From Deltaproteobacteria bacterium HGW-Deltaproteobacteria-4 (GTDB lineage Bacteria; Desulfobacterota; Desulfuromonadia; Desulfuromonadales; UBA2197), in contig PHAV01000009.1 of assembly GCA_002841765.1 (NCBI GenBank), positions 1 to 64,000 of the forward strand: 64,000 nucleotides of DNA, written 5' to 3'. Made by a program: the position numbers and the translations under genes. The stretch's first letter is position 1, and each line of letters starts with the position of its first letter. A model generated the notes under the pieces. That model saw only the letters and a program-made list of their open reading frames with translations. It did not search any database and had not been told where the DNA came from. Positions 39,511 to 52,569 of the stretch are shown here, in pieces.

Positions 39511-40860
39511 ATGCAGAATCTTTGGCGCGATACCTTAAATAAACTTGAAAATGATTTACCCCACCAAATATTTAATATCTGGATAAAACCGATTCGTTGT
39601 ATCTCTATCAATGAAGAACAGATAATTATCGGCGTCCCCAATAAATTTTTCGGGGAATGGATCCGTGATCATTATTTTTCCACTCTGCAACAGGTTTTAT
39701 CTAAAATCGGCGGAAAAAATTTTAAAATAAAGATAGAACTTCACGAAGGTTCTAAGAATAAAGAAAATGAAATCAAGATCCTGCCGGTCGAAGAAAAGAA
39801 ACATCAGGTGGATGACAGTAAAATTAAAAATAACGTTAAAGCAAGTAATTTAAGCCCCTTATACACTTTCGATAAATTTGTATCCGGCACATCCAACCAA
39901 TTTGCCTTCGCGGCCTGTCAAGCGGTTGCCAACGAACCGGCCAAATCTTACAACCCGCTGTTTATTTATGGGGGGGTTGGACTGGGAAAAACACATTTAA
40001 TTAATGCTATCGGTCTGGAGATTACTAAAACCAAACCCAAGATGAATGTGATTTATTATACGGCTGAAAAATTTATCAATGAACTTATTAATTCTATCCG
40101 TTATCAAAAGATGGAAGAATTCCGTAAAAAATTTCGTTCGGCTGATGTCTTATTGATTGATGATGTGCAATTTATTGCCGGAAAAGAACGGACACAGGAA
40201 GAATTTTTCCATACATTCAATGCTTTGTATGAAGAAAATAAACAGATTGTTGTCACTTCCGATAAATTTCCGCGTGAGATCCCGGGGTTGGAAGAAAGGA
40301 TCCGTTCCCGCTTTGAATGGGGTCTGATTGCTGATATCCAGGCTCCTGATAATGAAACCAAGATCGCTATTTTGCGGATGAAAGCAGAGCAGAACGGTCT
40401 TTCGATCCCGGAAGATGTCGCTTATTACCTGGCAAATTCTGTCAGCAGTAATATTCGTGAATTAGAAGGATATCTCGTTCGCATCGTTGCCTATGCGAAT
40501 TTAATGTCTGTTCCGGTCACCGAAGCAACTGCGCGGGAAGTTTTAAAGCACATTTTAGTTGAAAAGAGCCGGGATATTTCGGTTGAAGAGATTCAAAAGA
40601 CCGTTGCCACTTACTTTAATATCAAAGTCAGTGAGTTACGTTCAGCGAAAAGGGTTAAAAACCTGGTTCTTCCCCGCCAGATTGCCATGTATCTTTCCAG
40701 GCAGTTGACTTCATACTCTTTTCCTGACATTGGGGAAAAATTTGGCGGGAAAGATCATTCAACCATTATTTATGCCATCAAGAAGATGGAAAAACAGATG
40801 GAAGAGGATGTGCAACTCAAAACGTCTATAGAAAGTATCAGAGCAATGCTGGTTCGCTAA
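39511..40860 (+). CDS. dnaA: Chromosomal replication initiator protein DnaA
   Basis: A 449-residue initiator. ATG 39511 is chosen because a TTG 15 bp upstream lacks a better ribosome site and the protein then begins MQNLWRDTLNKLENDLP. Domain I spans about 1-80 and a short linker 85-115. The AAA+ core carries GGVGLGKTHLINAIG, VLLIDDVQFIAGKERTQEEFFHTFN and RIRSRFEWGL. The C-terminal DNA-binding domain ends with the signature FGGKDHSTIIYA. It binds DnaA boxes and melts the origin. The gene is more AT-rich than most of its neighbours. DnaA-box-like sites flank it on both sides. Confidence 0.98.
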   Translation: MQNLWRDTLNKLENDLPHQIFNIWIKPIRCISINEEQIIIGVPNKFFGEWIRDHYFSTLQQVLSKIGGKNFKIKIELHEGSKNKENEIKILPVEEKKHQVDDSKIKNNVKASNLSPLYTFDKFVSGTSNQFAFAACQAVANEPAKSYNPLFIYGGVGLGKTHLINAIGLEITKTKPKMNVIYYTAEKFINELINSIRYQKMEEFRKKFRSADVLLIDDVQFIAGKERTQEEFFHTFNALYEENKQIVVTSDKFPREIPGLEERIRSRFEWGLIADIQAPDNETKIAILRMKAEQNGLSIPEDVAYYLANSVSSNIRELEGYLVRIVAYANLMSVPVTEATAREVLKHILVEKSRDISVEEIQKTVATYFNIKVSELRSAKRVKNLVLPRQIAMYLSRQLTSYSFPDIGEKFGGKDHSTIIYAIKKMEKQMEEDVQLKTSIESIRAMLVR

Positions 40861-40868
40861 AAAATAAG

Positions 40869-40972
40869 TTATCCACGTTGCGAAAGAATTGCGATGCAGG
40901 TTGTGCACACTTTTATGAACAGTTTAACTTGTTGAAAAAAATGGTAAATTTAATCTTTTGTGTTTATCCACG
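40869..40972. promoter_or_regulatory. DnaA-box-like sites in the dnaA-dnaN gap
   Basis: TTATCCACG occurs at 40869-40877 and again at 40964-40972, each one mismatch from the DnaA box. A related TTGTGCACA lies at 40901-40909. The 187-bp gap between dnaA and dnaN is AT-rich. This arrangement is typical of dnaA-linked origins or dnaN control regions. Confidence 0.6.
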
Positions 40973-41047
40973 CGACCTATTAATATGACTGTTTCTTTTA
41001 AAAATTTAAGGTCTTTTAGTAATAAGCGCAGTTAAGAGGAGGTAGAG

Positions 41048-42166
41048 ATGCAATTTACTATCGAAAAAGAGGTTTTATTAAGAGGACTTGGCCGTATTCA
41101 GGGGATTGTTGAAAAGAAAACGACCCTGCCGGTGTTGTCGAATGTTCTTCTTGAAGCCAGTGACGGAGAGCTCTGTTTGACAGCAACCGATCTGGAAGTC
41201 GGTATGCGTTCAATTTATCCGGCACAAATACAAACCGAAGGACGTACGACAGTTTCAGCAAAAAAGTTTTATGAAATTGTCAAAGAACTTCCCGGTGGTG
41301 AAGTTTCCTTTCGTTCGCGGGATAATTCCTGGGTTGAAATTCGTAGCGGCAAGGCACTTTTTAATATTGTTGGTCTCCCTGCCGACGAATTTCCTCATTT
41401 CCCCAAACTGAACAAGAATGATCTCCTGCCCATGGATGGGCAGGAACTTTGTGAAATGATCGAAAAGACTTTTTTTTCAGTGTCAACGGATGAAAGTAAA
41501 TATAATCTCGGCGGTATTTTTATGAAGGCGGTCGATGAAGACGGGCGCAAACTGTTGCGTATGGTCGCAACAGACGGCCATCGTCTTGCTCTGGTACAGC
41601 GTCCGATCAGTGTCGCTCCCGGAGTTGAATTAACGCGGGGAGTTATCCTGCCCCGTAAAGGGATCATCGAACTGCGGAAAATTGCCGAGGAGAGCAGCGG
41701 TACTATTTTTGTCGGTTTTATGGAAAATAATGTCGTGATTCAACGCGAGACAACAACCGTCGTCATGCGTTTGGTCGATGGCGAGTTTCCGGATTATAAT
41801 CGGGTTATTCCGAAACAGCAGGGTTTTCAAGCAACGATCCGTTGTGATATTTTCCTCCATGCATTGCGGCGCATGGTGATCGTTTCGAGTGACAAGACCC
41901 GCGGTGTCAAATTGATTCTTAAACCCGGGATACTGGAAATTTCTTCATCAAACCCCGAGCTTGGTGAAGCACAGGAAGAAATTGAAGTCGAATATGATGG
42001 ACCGGAAATTTCTCTTGGCTTTAACGCCCGTTACCTGATCGATATCCTCAACGCACAAAATGAATCCGCTATTTTTTTGCAGTTGCGTGATAACCTCTCC
42101 CCCGGGGTGCTGCAACCGGTCAAGGATGCCGACGCCCTCGCCGTCGTTATGCCGATGCGCTTATAG
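41048..42166 (+). CDS. dnaN: DNA polymerase III subunit beta (sliding clamp)
   Basis: A 372-residue ring-forming clamp with three repeated domains. Recognisable segments are TLPVLSNVLLEASDGELCLTATDLEVG, GGIFMKAVDEDGRKLLRMVATDGHRLAL and the C-terminal VMPMRL, typical of beta clamps. It tethers the polymerase to DNA and is the docking site for many repair proteins. GAGGAGG precedes the ATG. It lies between dnaA and recF in the conserved order. Confidence 0.98.
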   Translation: MQFTIEKEVLLRGLGRIQGIVEKKTTLPVLSNVLLEASDGELCLTATDLEVGMRSIYPAQIQTEGRTTVSAKKFYEIVKELPGGEVSFRSRDNSWVEIRSGKALFNIVGLPADEFPHFPKLNKNDLLPMDGQELCEMIEKTFFSVSTDESKYNLGGIFMKAVDEDGRKLLRMVATDGHRLALVQRPISVAPGVELTRGVILPRKGIIELRKIAEESSGTIFVGFMENNVVIQRETTTVVMRLVDGEFPDYNRVIPKQQGFQATIRCDIFLHALRRMVIVSSDKTRGVKLILKPGILEISSSNPELGEAQEEIEVEYDGPEISLGFNARYLIDILNAQNESAIFLQLRDNLSPGVLQPVKDADALAVVMPMRL

Positions 42167-42205
42167 ACGATCGTTGCCGCCGGCCAAGGAAGGCGATCAC
42201 AACCG

Positions 42206-45711
<3,506 letters not shown>

Positions 45712-45769
45712 TCCCCCCGGCAGAAGGCGGGTTCCATCTCCGCCCTGCCAACTCATAGATGAGGTTGGA

Positions 45770-48349
45770 ATGCTTGAACCGATCGTGAAAAAGACCGCCG
45801 TTAATATTGAAGACGAGATGAAGCGCTCCTACATGGATTACGCGATGAGCGTCATCATCGGCCGGGCGCTGCCGGATGTGCGTGACGGGCTGAAGCCGGT
45901 GCACCGCCGCTGCCTCTTTGCCATGCATGAAATGGGGAACGACTGGAACAAAGCTTACAAAAAGTCGGCCCGCGTCGTCGGTGACGTTATCGGTAAGTAC
46001 CATCCGCATGGTGATACCGCCGCTTATGACACCATCGTCCGGATGGCCCAGGACTTTTCCCTGCGCTATCCCCTCGTTGATGGTCAGGGTAACTTCGGCT
46101 CGGTTGACGGCGACCGGCCGGCAGCGATGCGTTATACCGAAATTCGTATGGAACAGCTTGCCCACGAATTGCTCAACGATCTGGAAAAAGAGACCGTGGA
46201 GATGGGGCCGAACTACGACGGTTCGTTGTATGAGCCGCTGGTCTTCCCTGCCAAATTCCCCAATCTCCTGGTTAACGGTTCCTCCGGCATTGCCGTCGGC
46301 ATGGCGACCAACATTCCTCCCCACAATCTCAATGAAGTCATCGACGGCATTATCGCCTACATCGCCAATCCGCTGATCACCGTCGATGAGTTGATCGCCA
46401 TCATCCCCGGTCCCGACTTTCCGACCGCCGGCTTTATTTATGGACGCGAAGGGATCGTGCAGGGCTACCGCACCGGCCGCGGCATTGTGCAGATGCGCGC
46501 CCGCGCCTTTGTCGAGACCCAGAAGAAGAACGAACGCCAGTCGATCGTCGTCACCGAAATCCCTTATCAGGTCAACAAAGCCAATCTGATAACCAAGATT
46601 GCCGAGCTCGTCCGCGAAAAGAAGCTCGAAGGGATCTCCGACATTCGTGACGAATCGGACCGGGACGGCATGCGCATCGTCATCGATCTCAAGCGCGACG
46701 AAAACCCCCAGGTGCTCCTCAATCACCTGTATAAACAGACGCAGATGCAGACCTCTTTCGGCATCAACATGCTGGCGATTGTCGCCGGCCGCCCCAAGGT
46801 GCTGTCGATCCTTGACGCCATTGTTCACTTTGTTGATCACCGCAAAGAGATCGTCGTCCGCCGCACCATCTTCGAACTGAAGAAGGCCGAGGCCCGCGCC
46901 CATATCCTCGAAGGCTTGAAGATCGCCCTCGACTGGCTTGATGCGGTGATTGAATTAATTCGTGCCGCAAAGAATCCGGAAGAGGCCCGTCAGGGGCTGA
47001 TCGCCGGCACCTTTGCCGATCCCGAGTGGCTGGCGAAGTTTGACATTGCCGTCCCCCTGGAGATGGAGAACCAGCGCCCGCAGCTCTCCGAGAAACAGGC
47101 CCAGGCCATCCTCGAAATGCGTCTGCAGCGCCTCACCGGTATGGAGCGCGATAAGATTCTCAATGAATACGGGGAAATTCAGCAGTTGATTGCCCGGCTC
47201 AAAGAAATTCTCGGTTCCGAGAGTGAAATTTACAAGATTATCATCAATGAACTGAACGAGATCAAAGCCAAGTTCGGCGATGTCCGCCGCACCCAGATTA
47301 TCGATCTCAGCGCCGAAATCACCCTCGAAGATACCATTGTCGAAGAGGATATGGTGGTGACGATCAGCCACACCGGTTATATCAAGCGCAGCGCCAGCTC
47401 CCTGTACCGGGCGCAGCGCCGCGGCGGCAAAGGCAAGAGCGGGATGAAGACCAAAGAAGAGGATTTCGTTGAGCACCTCTTCGTCGCTTCGAGCAAAGAT
47501 TACATGATGTTCTTTACCGATCTCGGCCGCGTTTACTGGCTCAAGGTCTATGAAATCCCCGAAGGGGGCCGGGCAACGCGGGGCAAAGCGATCGTCAATC
47601 TCCTCAATCTCCAGGCCGGCGAGAAGATCACTGCCATCCTTTCGGTCAAGGAATTCGATGACGAGCGCTATATCATGATGGCGACCCGTCAGGGGGTCGT
47701 CAAAAAGAGCCCGCTCAAAGAGTACAGCAATGTGCGGGTCGGCGGTATCATCGCCGTCAATCTCGACGAAGGCGACCGCCTCATCGCCGCCGCCCTTACC
47801 GATGGCAGGCAGCACGTTCTCCTGGCTTCGAAGAACGGCAAATCGATCCGTTTTGCGGAGGAAGATGCCCGTCCCATGGGCCGCGTTTCCCGCGGCGTGC
47901 GGGGGATGACCCTCGAAGGGGATGATGTCGTCATCGGCATGGAGATCATCAAAGCCGATGCCGAGAGTTCGACGATCTTTACCGTCACCGAAAACGGCTA
48001 CGGCAAGCAGACCGAGCTCGCCGAATACCGCGTGCAGAGTCGGGCCGGTAAAGGGATTATTACCATCAAGACGACCGAGCGGAATGGTCATGTCGTCAAC
48101 CTTATGCAGATGACTGACATCAACGATTTAATGCTGATCACCGATCAGGGCAAGATTCTGCGCGCCTCGGTCTCCCAGTTTTCCGTTATCGGCCGTAACA
48201 CCCAGGGAGTGCGACTGATGGTCCTTGAACCGGGCGAACGGATTGTGGCGGTGGCGCGACTCGCAGAGAAGGACGAAGAGCATGATGGGGATGATGGATA
48301 TCCGGAAGCTACAGAAGAAGCTGCTGAAGGAGGAGCTGAAACGCTCTAG
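45770..48349 (+). CDS. gyrA: DNA gyrase subunit A
   Basis: An 859-residue breakage-reunion subunit. The N-terminus holds [31 protein letters not shown]. The quinolone region is [18 protein letters not shown], with Thr at the position equivalent to E. coli Ser83 and Asp at 87; this is natural in several groups. The active-site Tyr is in [10 protein letters not shown]. Six beta-pinwheel repeats fill the C-terminal third, including the GyrA box region [10 protein letters not shown]. The last 30 or so residues are acidic. It starts 58 bp after gyrB and overlaps the TPR gene at its 3' end. Confidence 0.98.
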   Translation: MLEPIVKKTAVNIEDEMKRSYMDYAMSVIIGRALPDVRDGLKPVHRRCLFAMHEMGNDWNKAYKKSARVVGDVIGKYHPHGDTAAYDTIVRMAQDFSLRYPLVDGQGNFGSVDGDRPAAMRYTEIRMEQLAHELLNDLEKETVEMGPNYDGSLYEPLVFPAKFPNLLVNGSSGIAVGMATNIPPHNLNEVIDGIIAYIANPLITVDELIAIIPGPDFPTAGFIYGREGIVQGYRTGRGIVQMRARAFVETQKKNERQSIVVTEIPYQVNKANLITKIAELVREKKLEGISDIRDESDRDGMRIVIDLKRDENPQVLLNHLYKQTQMQTSFGINMLAIVAGRPKVLSILDAIVHFVDHRKEIVVRRTIFELKKAEARAHILEGLKIALDWLDAVIELIRAAKNPEEARQGLIAGTFADPEWLAKFDIAVPLEMENQRPQLSEKQAQAILEMRLQRLTGMERDKILNEYGEIQQLIARLKEILGSESEIYKIIINELNEIKAKFGDVRRTQIIDLSAEITLEDTIVEEDMVVTISHTGYIKRSASSLYRAQRRGGKGKSGMKTKEEDFVEHLFVASSKDYMMFFTDLGRVYWLKVYEIPEGGRATRGKAIVNLLNLQAGEKITAILSVKEFDDERYIMMATRQGVVKKSPLKEYSNVRVGGIIAVNLDEGDRLIAAALTDGRQHVLLASKNGKSIRFAEEDARPMGRVSRGVRGMTLEGDDVVIGMEIIKADAESSTIFTVTENGYGKQTELAEYRVQSRAGKGIITIKTTERNGHVVNLMQMTDINDLMLITDQGKILRASVSQFSVIGRNTQGVRLMVLEPGERIVAVARLAEKDEEHDGDDGYPEATEEAAEGGAETL

Positions 48350-49175
48350 GCAGAAATCCTTCTTCTGGCGACGCGGACTCCCCGGAGTACTACTGGTTCT
48401 GGTTCTGCTCTTCGGCGGACTCCTTTACTGGACCAACCGTATGGAGTCCGCCCTGGAAGAAGACTACAGCAAGGCCGCCCTGGCCATCAGCGAAAGGGAT
48501 TACCAGCAGGCCCTCGATTATTATGAAGGGATTTACCGCCGCAATCCGACCTTCCACCTTGCTGGCCAGGCATTGTATCAGGGCGCGGAGATCAAAAATC
48601 TTTATCAAAAGCGCTATCCCGAGGCGCTCCTTGATTACCTGACGCTGCAGCAAAAGTATCCGGAGGAGTCCGCCCTGGTACGGGATTCCCAGGTTCGCAT
48701 TGCAGAGATCTATAAAAACCGGCAGCGCGACTATCTGCGCGCTGCCGATGAATACCGTAAGGCTCTTGATCTCGGGGTGAAGAACCCCGATCAGATTCAA
48801 TACGAAATCGCTGACAGTTACTTCCGGCAGGAAGCCTATCAGCAAGCCGTCGATGCCTTTGCCGAACTGCGGCAAAGTTACCCGCACAGCCCCCTGTTGG
48901 CGGAAGCGGGCTATCGGGTGGCAACAGTCTACTCCCTGCTTGGGGAGAGTGACGCGGCGATACAGGGCTTTCGCGAGGTGATGGGGCGTTGGCCGACCAG
49001 CCCTTATGCGATTGAAGCCCGCTTTGGTCTGGCGGTTGTTCTCGAAGAACGGGACAATTTTGCCGAAGCTTTAAGCCTGCTCCACTCCCTGCGGGGGGAG
49101 TACAGCAATGCCGAGGCCCTGGACAAAAAGATCGAGATGTTGGAGCTCCACATGAAGAAGAAGCAAAGGAGATAA
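48282..49175 (+). CDS. Membrane-anchored tetratricopeptide repeat protein
   Basis: A protein of about 297 residues. The start is uncertain because several ATGs cluster at 48282-48296; I take 48282, with GAAGG about 9 bp upstream. A basic cytoplasmic N-terminus is followed by one membrane helix ([16 protein letters not shown], about 34-50). Four or more TPR-like units follow ([60 protein letters not shown] and others). It looks like a periplasmic scaffold of unknown partner. It overlaps the end of gyrA by about 68 bp in another frame and ends 1 bp before gpsA, so gyrA-TPR-gpsA are probably cotranscribed. Confidence 0.85.
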   Translation: MMGMMDIRKLQKKLLKEELKRSRQKSFFWRRGLPGVLLVLVLLFGGLLYWTNRMESALEEDYSKAALAISERDYQQALDYYEGIYRRNPTFHLAGQALYQGAEIKNLYQKRYPEALLDYLTLQQKYPEESALVRDSQVRIAEIYKNRQRDYLRAADEYRKALDLGVKNPDQIQYEIADSYFRQEAYQQAVDAFAELRQSYPHSPLLAEAGYRVATVYSLLGESDAAIQGFREVMGRWPTSPYAIEARFGLAVVLEERDNFAEALSLLHSLRGEYSNAEALDKKIEMLELHMKKKQRR

Positions 49176-49176
49176 A

Positions 49177-50181
49177 ATGACAAAGATCTCCGTCGTCGGC
49201 GCCGGCAGCTGGGGGACCGCCCTGGCCAAGCTTTTGGCCCATAAAGGCTTTGCTGTCACCCTCTGGGCCTATGAAACCGACCTCGTCGAGCGGATGCGGG
49301 CGACCCAGTGCAACGACCTGTATCTCCCCGGCATCACCCTCCCCAAAAATCTGGAAATCAGTGCCGATCTCGTCGCCGCGGTGCAAGATCGCGATGTCGT
49401 CGTTCTCGTCCCCCCTTCGCAGGTCATGCGTCAAGTCGCGCTGCAGGCATCTCCCCACATCAAGGCGGGGACGTTGATCGTCTCGGCTTCCAAAGGGATA
49501 GAAAATGATACCCTGCTGCCGATGTCCGATCTCCTGCTGGAGACACTGCCGCCGCTGCTGCATGCGCGTCTCACTTTCCTTTCCGGTCCTTCCTTTGCAC
49601 GGGAGGTCGCTATCGGCATGCCGACCGCCGTTGTCGCTGCTGCCCACCAGTCTGAAGCCGCCTGCGCAGCGCAGCAAATTTTCAGCAATGAAGTCTTCCG
49701 GGTTTACACCACCGACGATGTCATCGGCGTCGAACTCGGCGGCGCGGTCAAGAATGTCATCGCCCTGGCGGCCGGCGTCGTCGACGGTCTCGGCTTCGGC
49801 TACAATACCCGGGCTGCCCTGATCACCCGCGGACTGGCAGAGATGACTCGTCTCGGCCTCGCCATGGGAGCCCGCGCTGAAACCTTTGCCGGACTGGCCG
49901 GCATGGGCGACCTCGTCCTCACCTGTACCGGCGACCTTTCCCGCAATCGCTCGGTCGGTATCGAGCTCGGTAAAGGGCGCAAGATTGCGGCGATTCTTGA
50001 CGGGATGAACGCTGTGGCAGAAGGCGTGCGCACCACCCTTTCGACCTGGCAACTCGCCAAACGCCTGCATGTTCCCATGCCGATAACCGAGCAGGTTTAC
50101 CAGATTCTTTATGAAGACAAAGACCCCGGTCGAGCCGTGACCGAACTCATGCTGCGTGAGCTCAAAGACGAGCGCCACTGA
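49177..50181 (+). CDS. gpsA: NAD(P)-dependent glycerol-3-phosphate dehydrogenase
   Basis: A 334-residue enzyme making sn-glycerol-3-phosphate for phospholipid synthesis. The Rossmann motif is ISVVGAGSWGTALAKLLA. The family block LSGPSFAREVAIGMPTAVV and the catalytic Lys in VELGGAVKNVIALAAGVVDGLGFGYNTRAALITRG are present, with FAGLAGMGDLVLTCTG near the C-terminal domain. AAGGAG lies 5 bp upstream of the ATG. It follows the TPR gene by 1 bp. Confidence 0.98.
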   Translation: MTKISVVGAGSWGTALAKLLAHKGFAVTLWAYETDLVERMRATQCNDLYLPGITLPKNLEISADLVAAVQDRDVVVLVPPSQVMRQVALQASPHIKAGTLIVSASKGIENDTLLPMSDLLLETLPPLLHARLTFLSGPSFAREVAIGMPTAVVAAAHQSEAACAAQQIFSNEVFRVYTTDDVIGVELGGAVKNVIALAAGVVDGLGFGYNTRAALITRGLAEMTRLGLAMGARAETFAGLAGMGDLVLTCTGDLSRNRSVGIELGKGRKIAAILDGMNAVAEGVRTTLSTWQLAKRLHVPMPITEQVYQILYEDKDPGRAVTELMLRELKDERH

Positions 50182-50208
50182 AAAATTTCACGAGAAAGGA
50201 TCAACAGG

Positions 50209-50775
50209 ATGAAACGAGTCGTATTATTAATCCTCTTCCTCTGCGTCGCCGCGACCCCGGCTTTCGCCAAAGAAGTGGTGGTTATCGAAACCGGCAAAGG
50301 GGCGATCACCGTTGAGCTCGACGAGGTCAACGCACCGATTTCCGTAAAAAACTTCCTGGCTTATGTTGATCAGGGTTTCTATAAAGAGACGATTTTTCAT
50401 CGCGTCATCCCCGGTTTCATGATTCAGGGCGGCGGGCTGACAGCCGAGCTGCAAACCCGTCCGCCGACCAATGCGCCGATCAAGAATGAAGCCGGCAACG
50501 GGCTGAAGAATCTGCGCGGCACGATCGCCATGGCCAGAACCGGGATTGTCGACAGCGCCACCAGTCAGTTTTTTATCAATCTGGTCGATAACAAATCTCT
50601 TGACCACCGCGACCAAAGTTCCTCCGGTTTTGGTTATGCCGTCTTTGGTAAGGTCGTTGGCGGCATGGATGTGGTCGACAAAATTGCCGCCACCCCCACC
50701 GGGCTGAAGAACCGTTTCAGTGATGTTCCGCTTGAAACCGTTGTCATCAAAGAGGTGCGGCGGGTGAAGAAGTAA
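50209..50775 (+). CDS. Periplasmic peptidyl-prolyl cis-trans isomerase (cyclophilin)
   Basis: A 188-residue cyclophilin with a clear signal peptide ([20 protein letters not shown]). The domain shows [29 protein letters not shown] with the catalytic Arg, [11 protein letters not shown], and [19 protein letters not shown]. It resembles E. coli PpiA, which assists folding at Xaa-Pro bonds in the periplasm. It lies 27 bp after gpsA and is followed by a hairpin repeat. Confidence 0.95.
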   Translation: MKRVVLLILFLCVAATPAFAKEVVVIETGKGAITVELDEVNAPISVKNFLAYVDQGFYKETIFHRVIPGFMIQGGGLTAELQTRPPTNAPIKNEAGNGLKNLRGTIAMARTGIVDSATSQFFINLVDNKSLDHRDQSSSGFGYAVFGKVVGGMDVVDKIAATPTGLKNRFSDVPLETVVIKEVRRVKK

Positions 50776-50778
50776 GGC

Positions 50779-50815
50779 ACCACCCCCCGACCCCCTCCTT
50801 GAATAAGGAGGGGGA
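50779..50815. repeat. Short palindromic repeat, CACCACCCCC family, copy 1
   Basis: A unit starting ACCACCCCCCGA, with a hairpin formed by CCCCCTCCTT (50791-50800) and AAGGAGGGGG (50805-50814). It sits directly after the cyclophilin gene. Related units lie at 55116-55153 and as an inverted pair at 59360-59441. Confidence 0.85.
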
Positions 50816-50851
50816 GAAAAAGCAGCGCTTCATCGCCAGAAGGAGGCAGGA

Positions 50852-51574
50852 GTGCCCGGTCTCCGTATCATGACCTATAATGTCCGTGCGTTTTGCCACC
50901 ATCGCGACGGTCTCGCCGCGGTCGAGGCAGTGATAGCGGCATCGGCTCCCGATATCGTCGCCTTGCAAGAGGTCGATAGCGGTGGCAACGACCTCCAGGC
51001 TCTTTCCCGGCGGCTCGGCATGCGTCTCTACGTCGCGCCGGGTCATTGCGGCAATGCCTTCCTGTCCTACTATCCCCTCCATCATCTGCAATCCTTTACC
51101 TTAAGCGATCAGGGCTGCTGCCTGCGTGCCGAACTCGATTTCGGGCAAAAACGCATGCACTTTTATAATGTCTGGATCGACGGGGCGCGGCAGCATAAAG
51201 AGCAGATCAATTCGCTCCTTGGCGACGACCTGCTCGGGGCCCAGCATCTCGGGGTTCCATCCTTGATTCTCGGTGATTTTGGCGATCATCGCCGTGGCGG
51301 GATCAACTGGGAGCTTTTTGTCGCTTTGCAGCGGGTCAGCCGACCCTTGGTGCACGGCACCTACCCCGCCTGGCTCCCCTTACTGGCGCGGGATCGCGCT
51401 TATATCCTCGGCGAACTCCAGGTTCTTGCCATTGAAGTAGTGCGCAATCGTCAGGCCCGGCAAGCCTCATCGCACCTGCCTTTACTCTTGACGGTCGAAA
51501 TTACCGATTTACGCAAATATTTGAAAATTACCCCCTCATTTTCGACAAGAAAGCTCGAAATTGCAACAGGTTAG
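50852..51574 (+). CDS. Endonuclease/exonuclease/phosphatase (EEP) family protein with altered active-site motifs
   Basis: A 240-residue protein of the DNase I-like EEP fold. GTG 50852 is chosen because GAAGGAGGCAGGA lies just upstream. Recognisable are MTYNVRAF, the metal-binding Glu in IVALQEVDSGGND, and the usual GDFN replaced by LILGDFGD. The C-terminal SDH motif reads SSHLPLLLTVEI, so the Asp that polarises the catalytic His is replaced by Ser. The family includes nucleases and lipid or sugar phosphodiesterases. The changes could mean altered or lost activity. It is the last gene before the DnaA-box cluster. Confidence 0.8.
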   Translation: MPGLRIMTYNVRAFCHHRDGLAAVEAVIAASAPDIVALQEVDSGGNDLQALSRRLGMRLYVAPGHCGNAFLSYYPLHHLQSFTLSDQGCCLRAELDFGQKRMHFYNVWIDGARQHKEQINSLLGDDLLGAQHLGVPSLILGDFGDHRRGGINWELFVALQRVSRPLVHGTYPAWLPLLARDRAYILGELQVLAIEVVRNRQARQASSHLPLLLTVEITDLRKYLKITPSFSTRKLEIATG

Positions 51575-51589
51575 AACTCATTCTTCAGG

Positions 51590-51630
51590 TTGTGCATAAC
51601 GTTGTGGATATTGTGGATAACTGTGGAAAA
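51590..51630. promoter_or_regulatory. Cluster of four DnaA-box-like sites
   Basis: Four direct copies in 40 bp: TGTGCATAA (51591-51599), TGTGGATAT (51603-51611), TGTGGATAA (51612-51620, perfect) and TGTGGAAAA (51622-51630). The first, second and fourth have one mismatch each. Spacing is 9-12 bp. They fill the gap between two convergent genes, where no promoter is expected. They could be part of the origin or a DnaA-titration site. Confidence 0.7.
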
Positions 51631-51642
51631 CCCGGCATATGT

Positions 51643-52569
51643 TTACGGCGGGCAGCAGCCGCAGATTGAACGGAAAAGGGTTGTGCTCAGATAGCGGTCG
51701 CCGCGGTCAGGGAGGATGACGACGATGACGCCGCTGCTCAATCCCTGTGCCACCTGCAGGGCTCCGGCCACCGCCGCCCCGCTTGACATGCCGGCAAAGA
51801 TTCCCTCCTCCACCGCCAGCAATCGCGCCCGTTCAAAAGCGTCCTCGTCGTCGATGGTCAGTTTGCCGTCGAGGCGATCCACATCGTAAATTTCCGGAAC
51901 GATCGCTTCCTTCATATTTTTCAGCCCCTGAACTTTATGGCCGAGGCGCGGCTCGATGCCGACGACTTGAATCGCCGGATTGACTTCCTTGAGAAATTTC
52001 CCCGCCCCCATCAGGGTCCCTGATGTCCCCATCCCCGCCACAAAATGCGTCACCTTCCCCGCTGTCTGTTCCCAGATCTCCGGTCCCGTCGATTCAAAGT
52101 GCGCCAGGGGATTGGCGGGATTCGCGTACTGGTTCGGCATGTAGTAGCGCTGCGGATCAGCAGCCAGGATCTGGTGGGCAAGACGAATCGCTCCGTCCGT
52201 CCCTTCCTGTGCCGGTGACAGAACAACTTCGGCGCCGTAGGCTTCGAGAACACTGCGGCGTTCGACACTGACACAGGCCGGCATCGCCAGCTTGACCTTG
52301 TAGCCGCGTGATGCACCGATCATCGCCAGGGCGATACCGGTATTTCCCGACGTCGGTTCGAGAATGATCTTCTCCCGTGTCAGTTCACCGGACGCTTCGG
52401 CGTTGCGGATCATCCACCAGGCCGGCCGGTCCTTGATCGAACCGCCGGGGTTATTCCCTTCAAGCTTGGCGAGGATGTGGACCTGCGCCGGGAGCTGCAG
52501 ACGTTGTAAGGCCACCAGGGGGGTACGGCCGATGGCGGCGGTCAGATCATGGAGAGTCTTCAGAGGCAT
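51643..52569 (-). CDS. cysM: Cysteine synthase B-type PLP enzyme
   Basis: A 308-residue fold-type II PLP enzyme making cysteine from O-acetylserine and sulfide or thiosulfate. The PLP lysine is in EGNNPGGSIKDRPAWWM, the CysM-type version of the motif. PTSGNTGIALA and VAGMGTSGTLMGAGKFLKE follow. It ends with an unusual cysteine-rich CGCCPP. ATG 52569 (MPLKTLHDL) is the family-like start; a longer version from 52632 is possible. It is convergent with the EEP gene. Confidence 0.92.
   Translation of the reverse strand: MPLKTLHDLTAAIGRTPLVALQRLQLPAQVHILAKLEGNNPGGSIKDRPAWWMIRNAEASGELTREKIILEPTSGNTGIALAMIGASRGYKVKLAMPACVSVERRSVLEAYGAEVVLSPAQEGTDGAIRLAHQILAADPQRYYMPNQYANPANPLAHFESTGPEIWEQTAGKVTHFVAGMGTSGTLMGAGKFLKEVNPAIQVVGIEPRLGHKVQGLKNMKEAIVPEIYDVDRLDGKLTIDDEDAFERARLLAVEEGIFAGMSSGAAVAGALQVAQGLSSGVIVVILPDRGDRYLSTTLFRSICGCCPP

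Noticed and set aside
45770-48349. Quinolone-resistance mutation in GyrA
   Set aside because: Thr at the Ser83-equivalent is natural in several bacterial groups and cannot be called an acquired mutation from one sequence.
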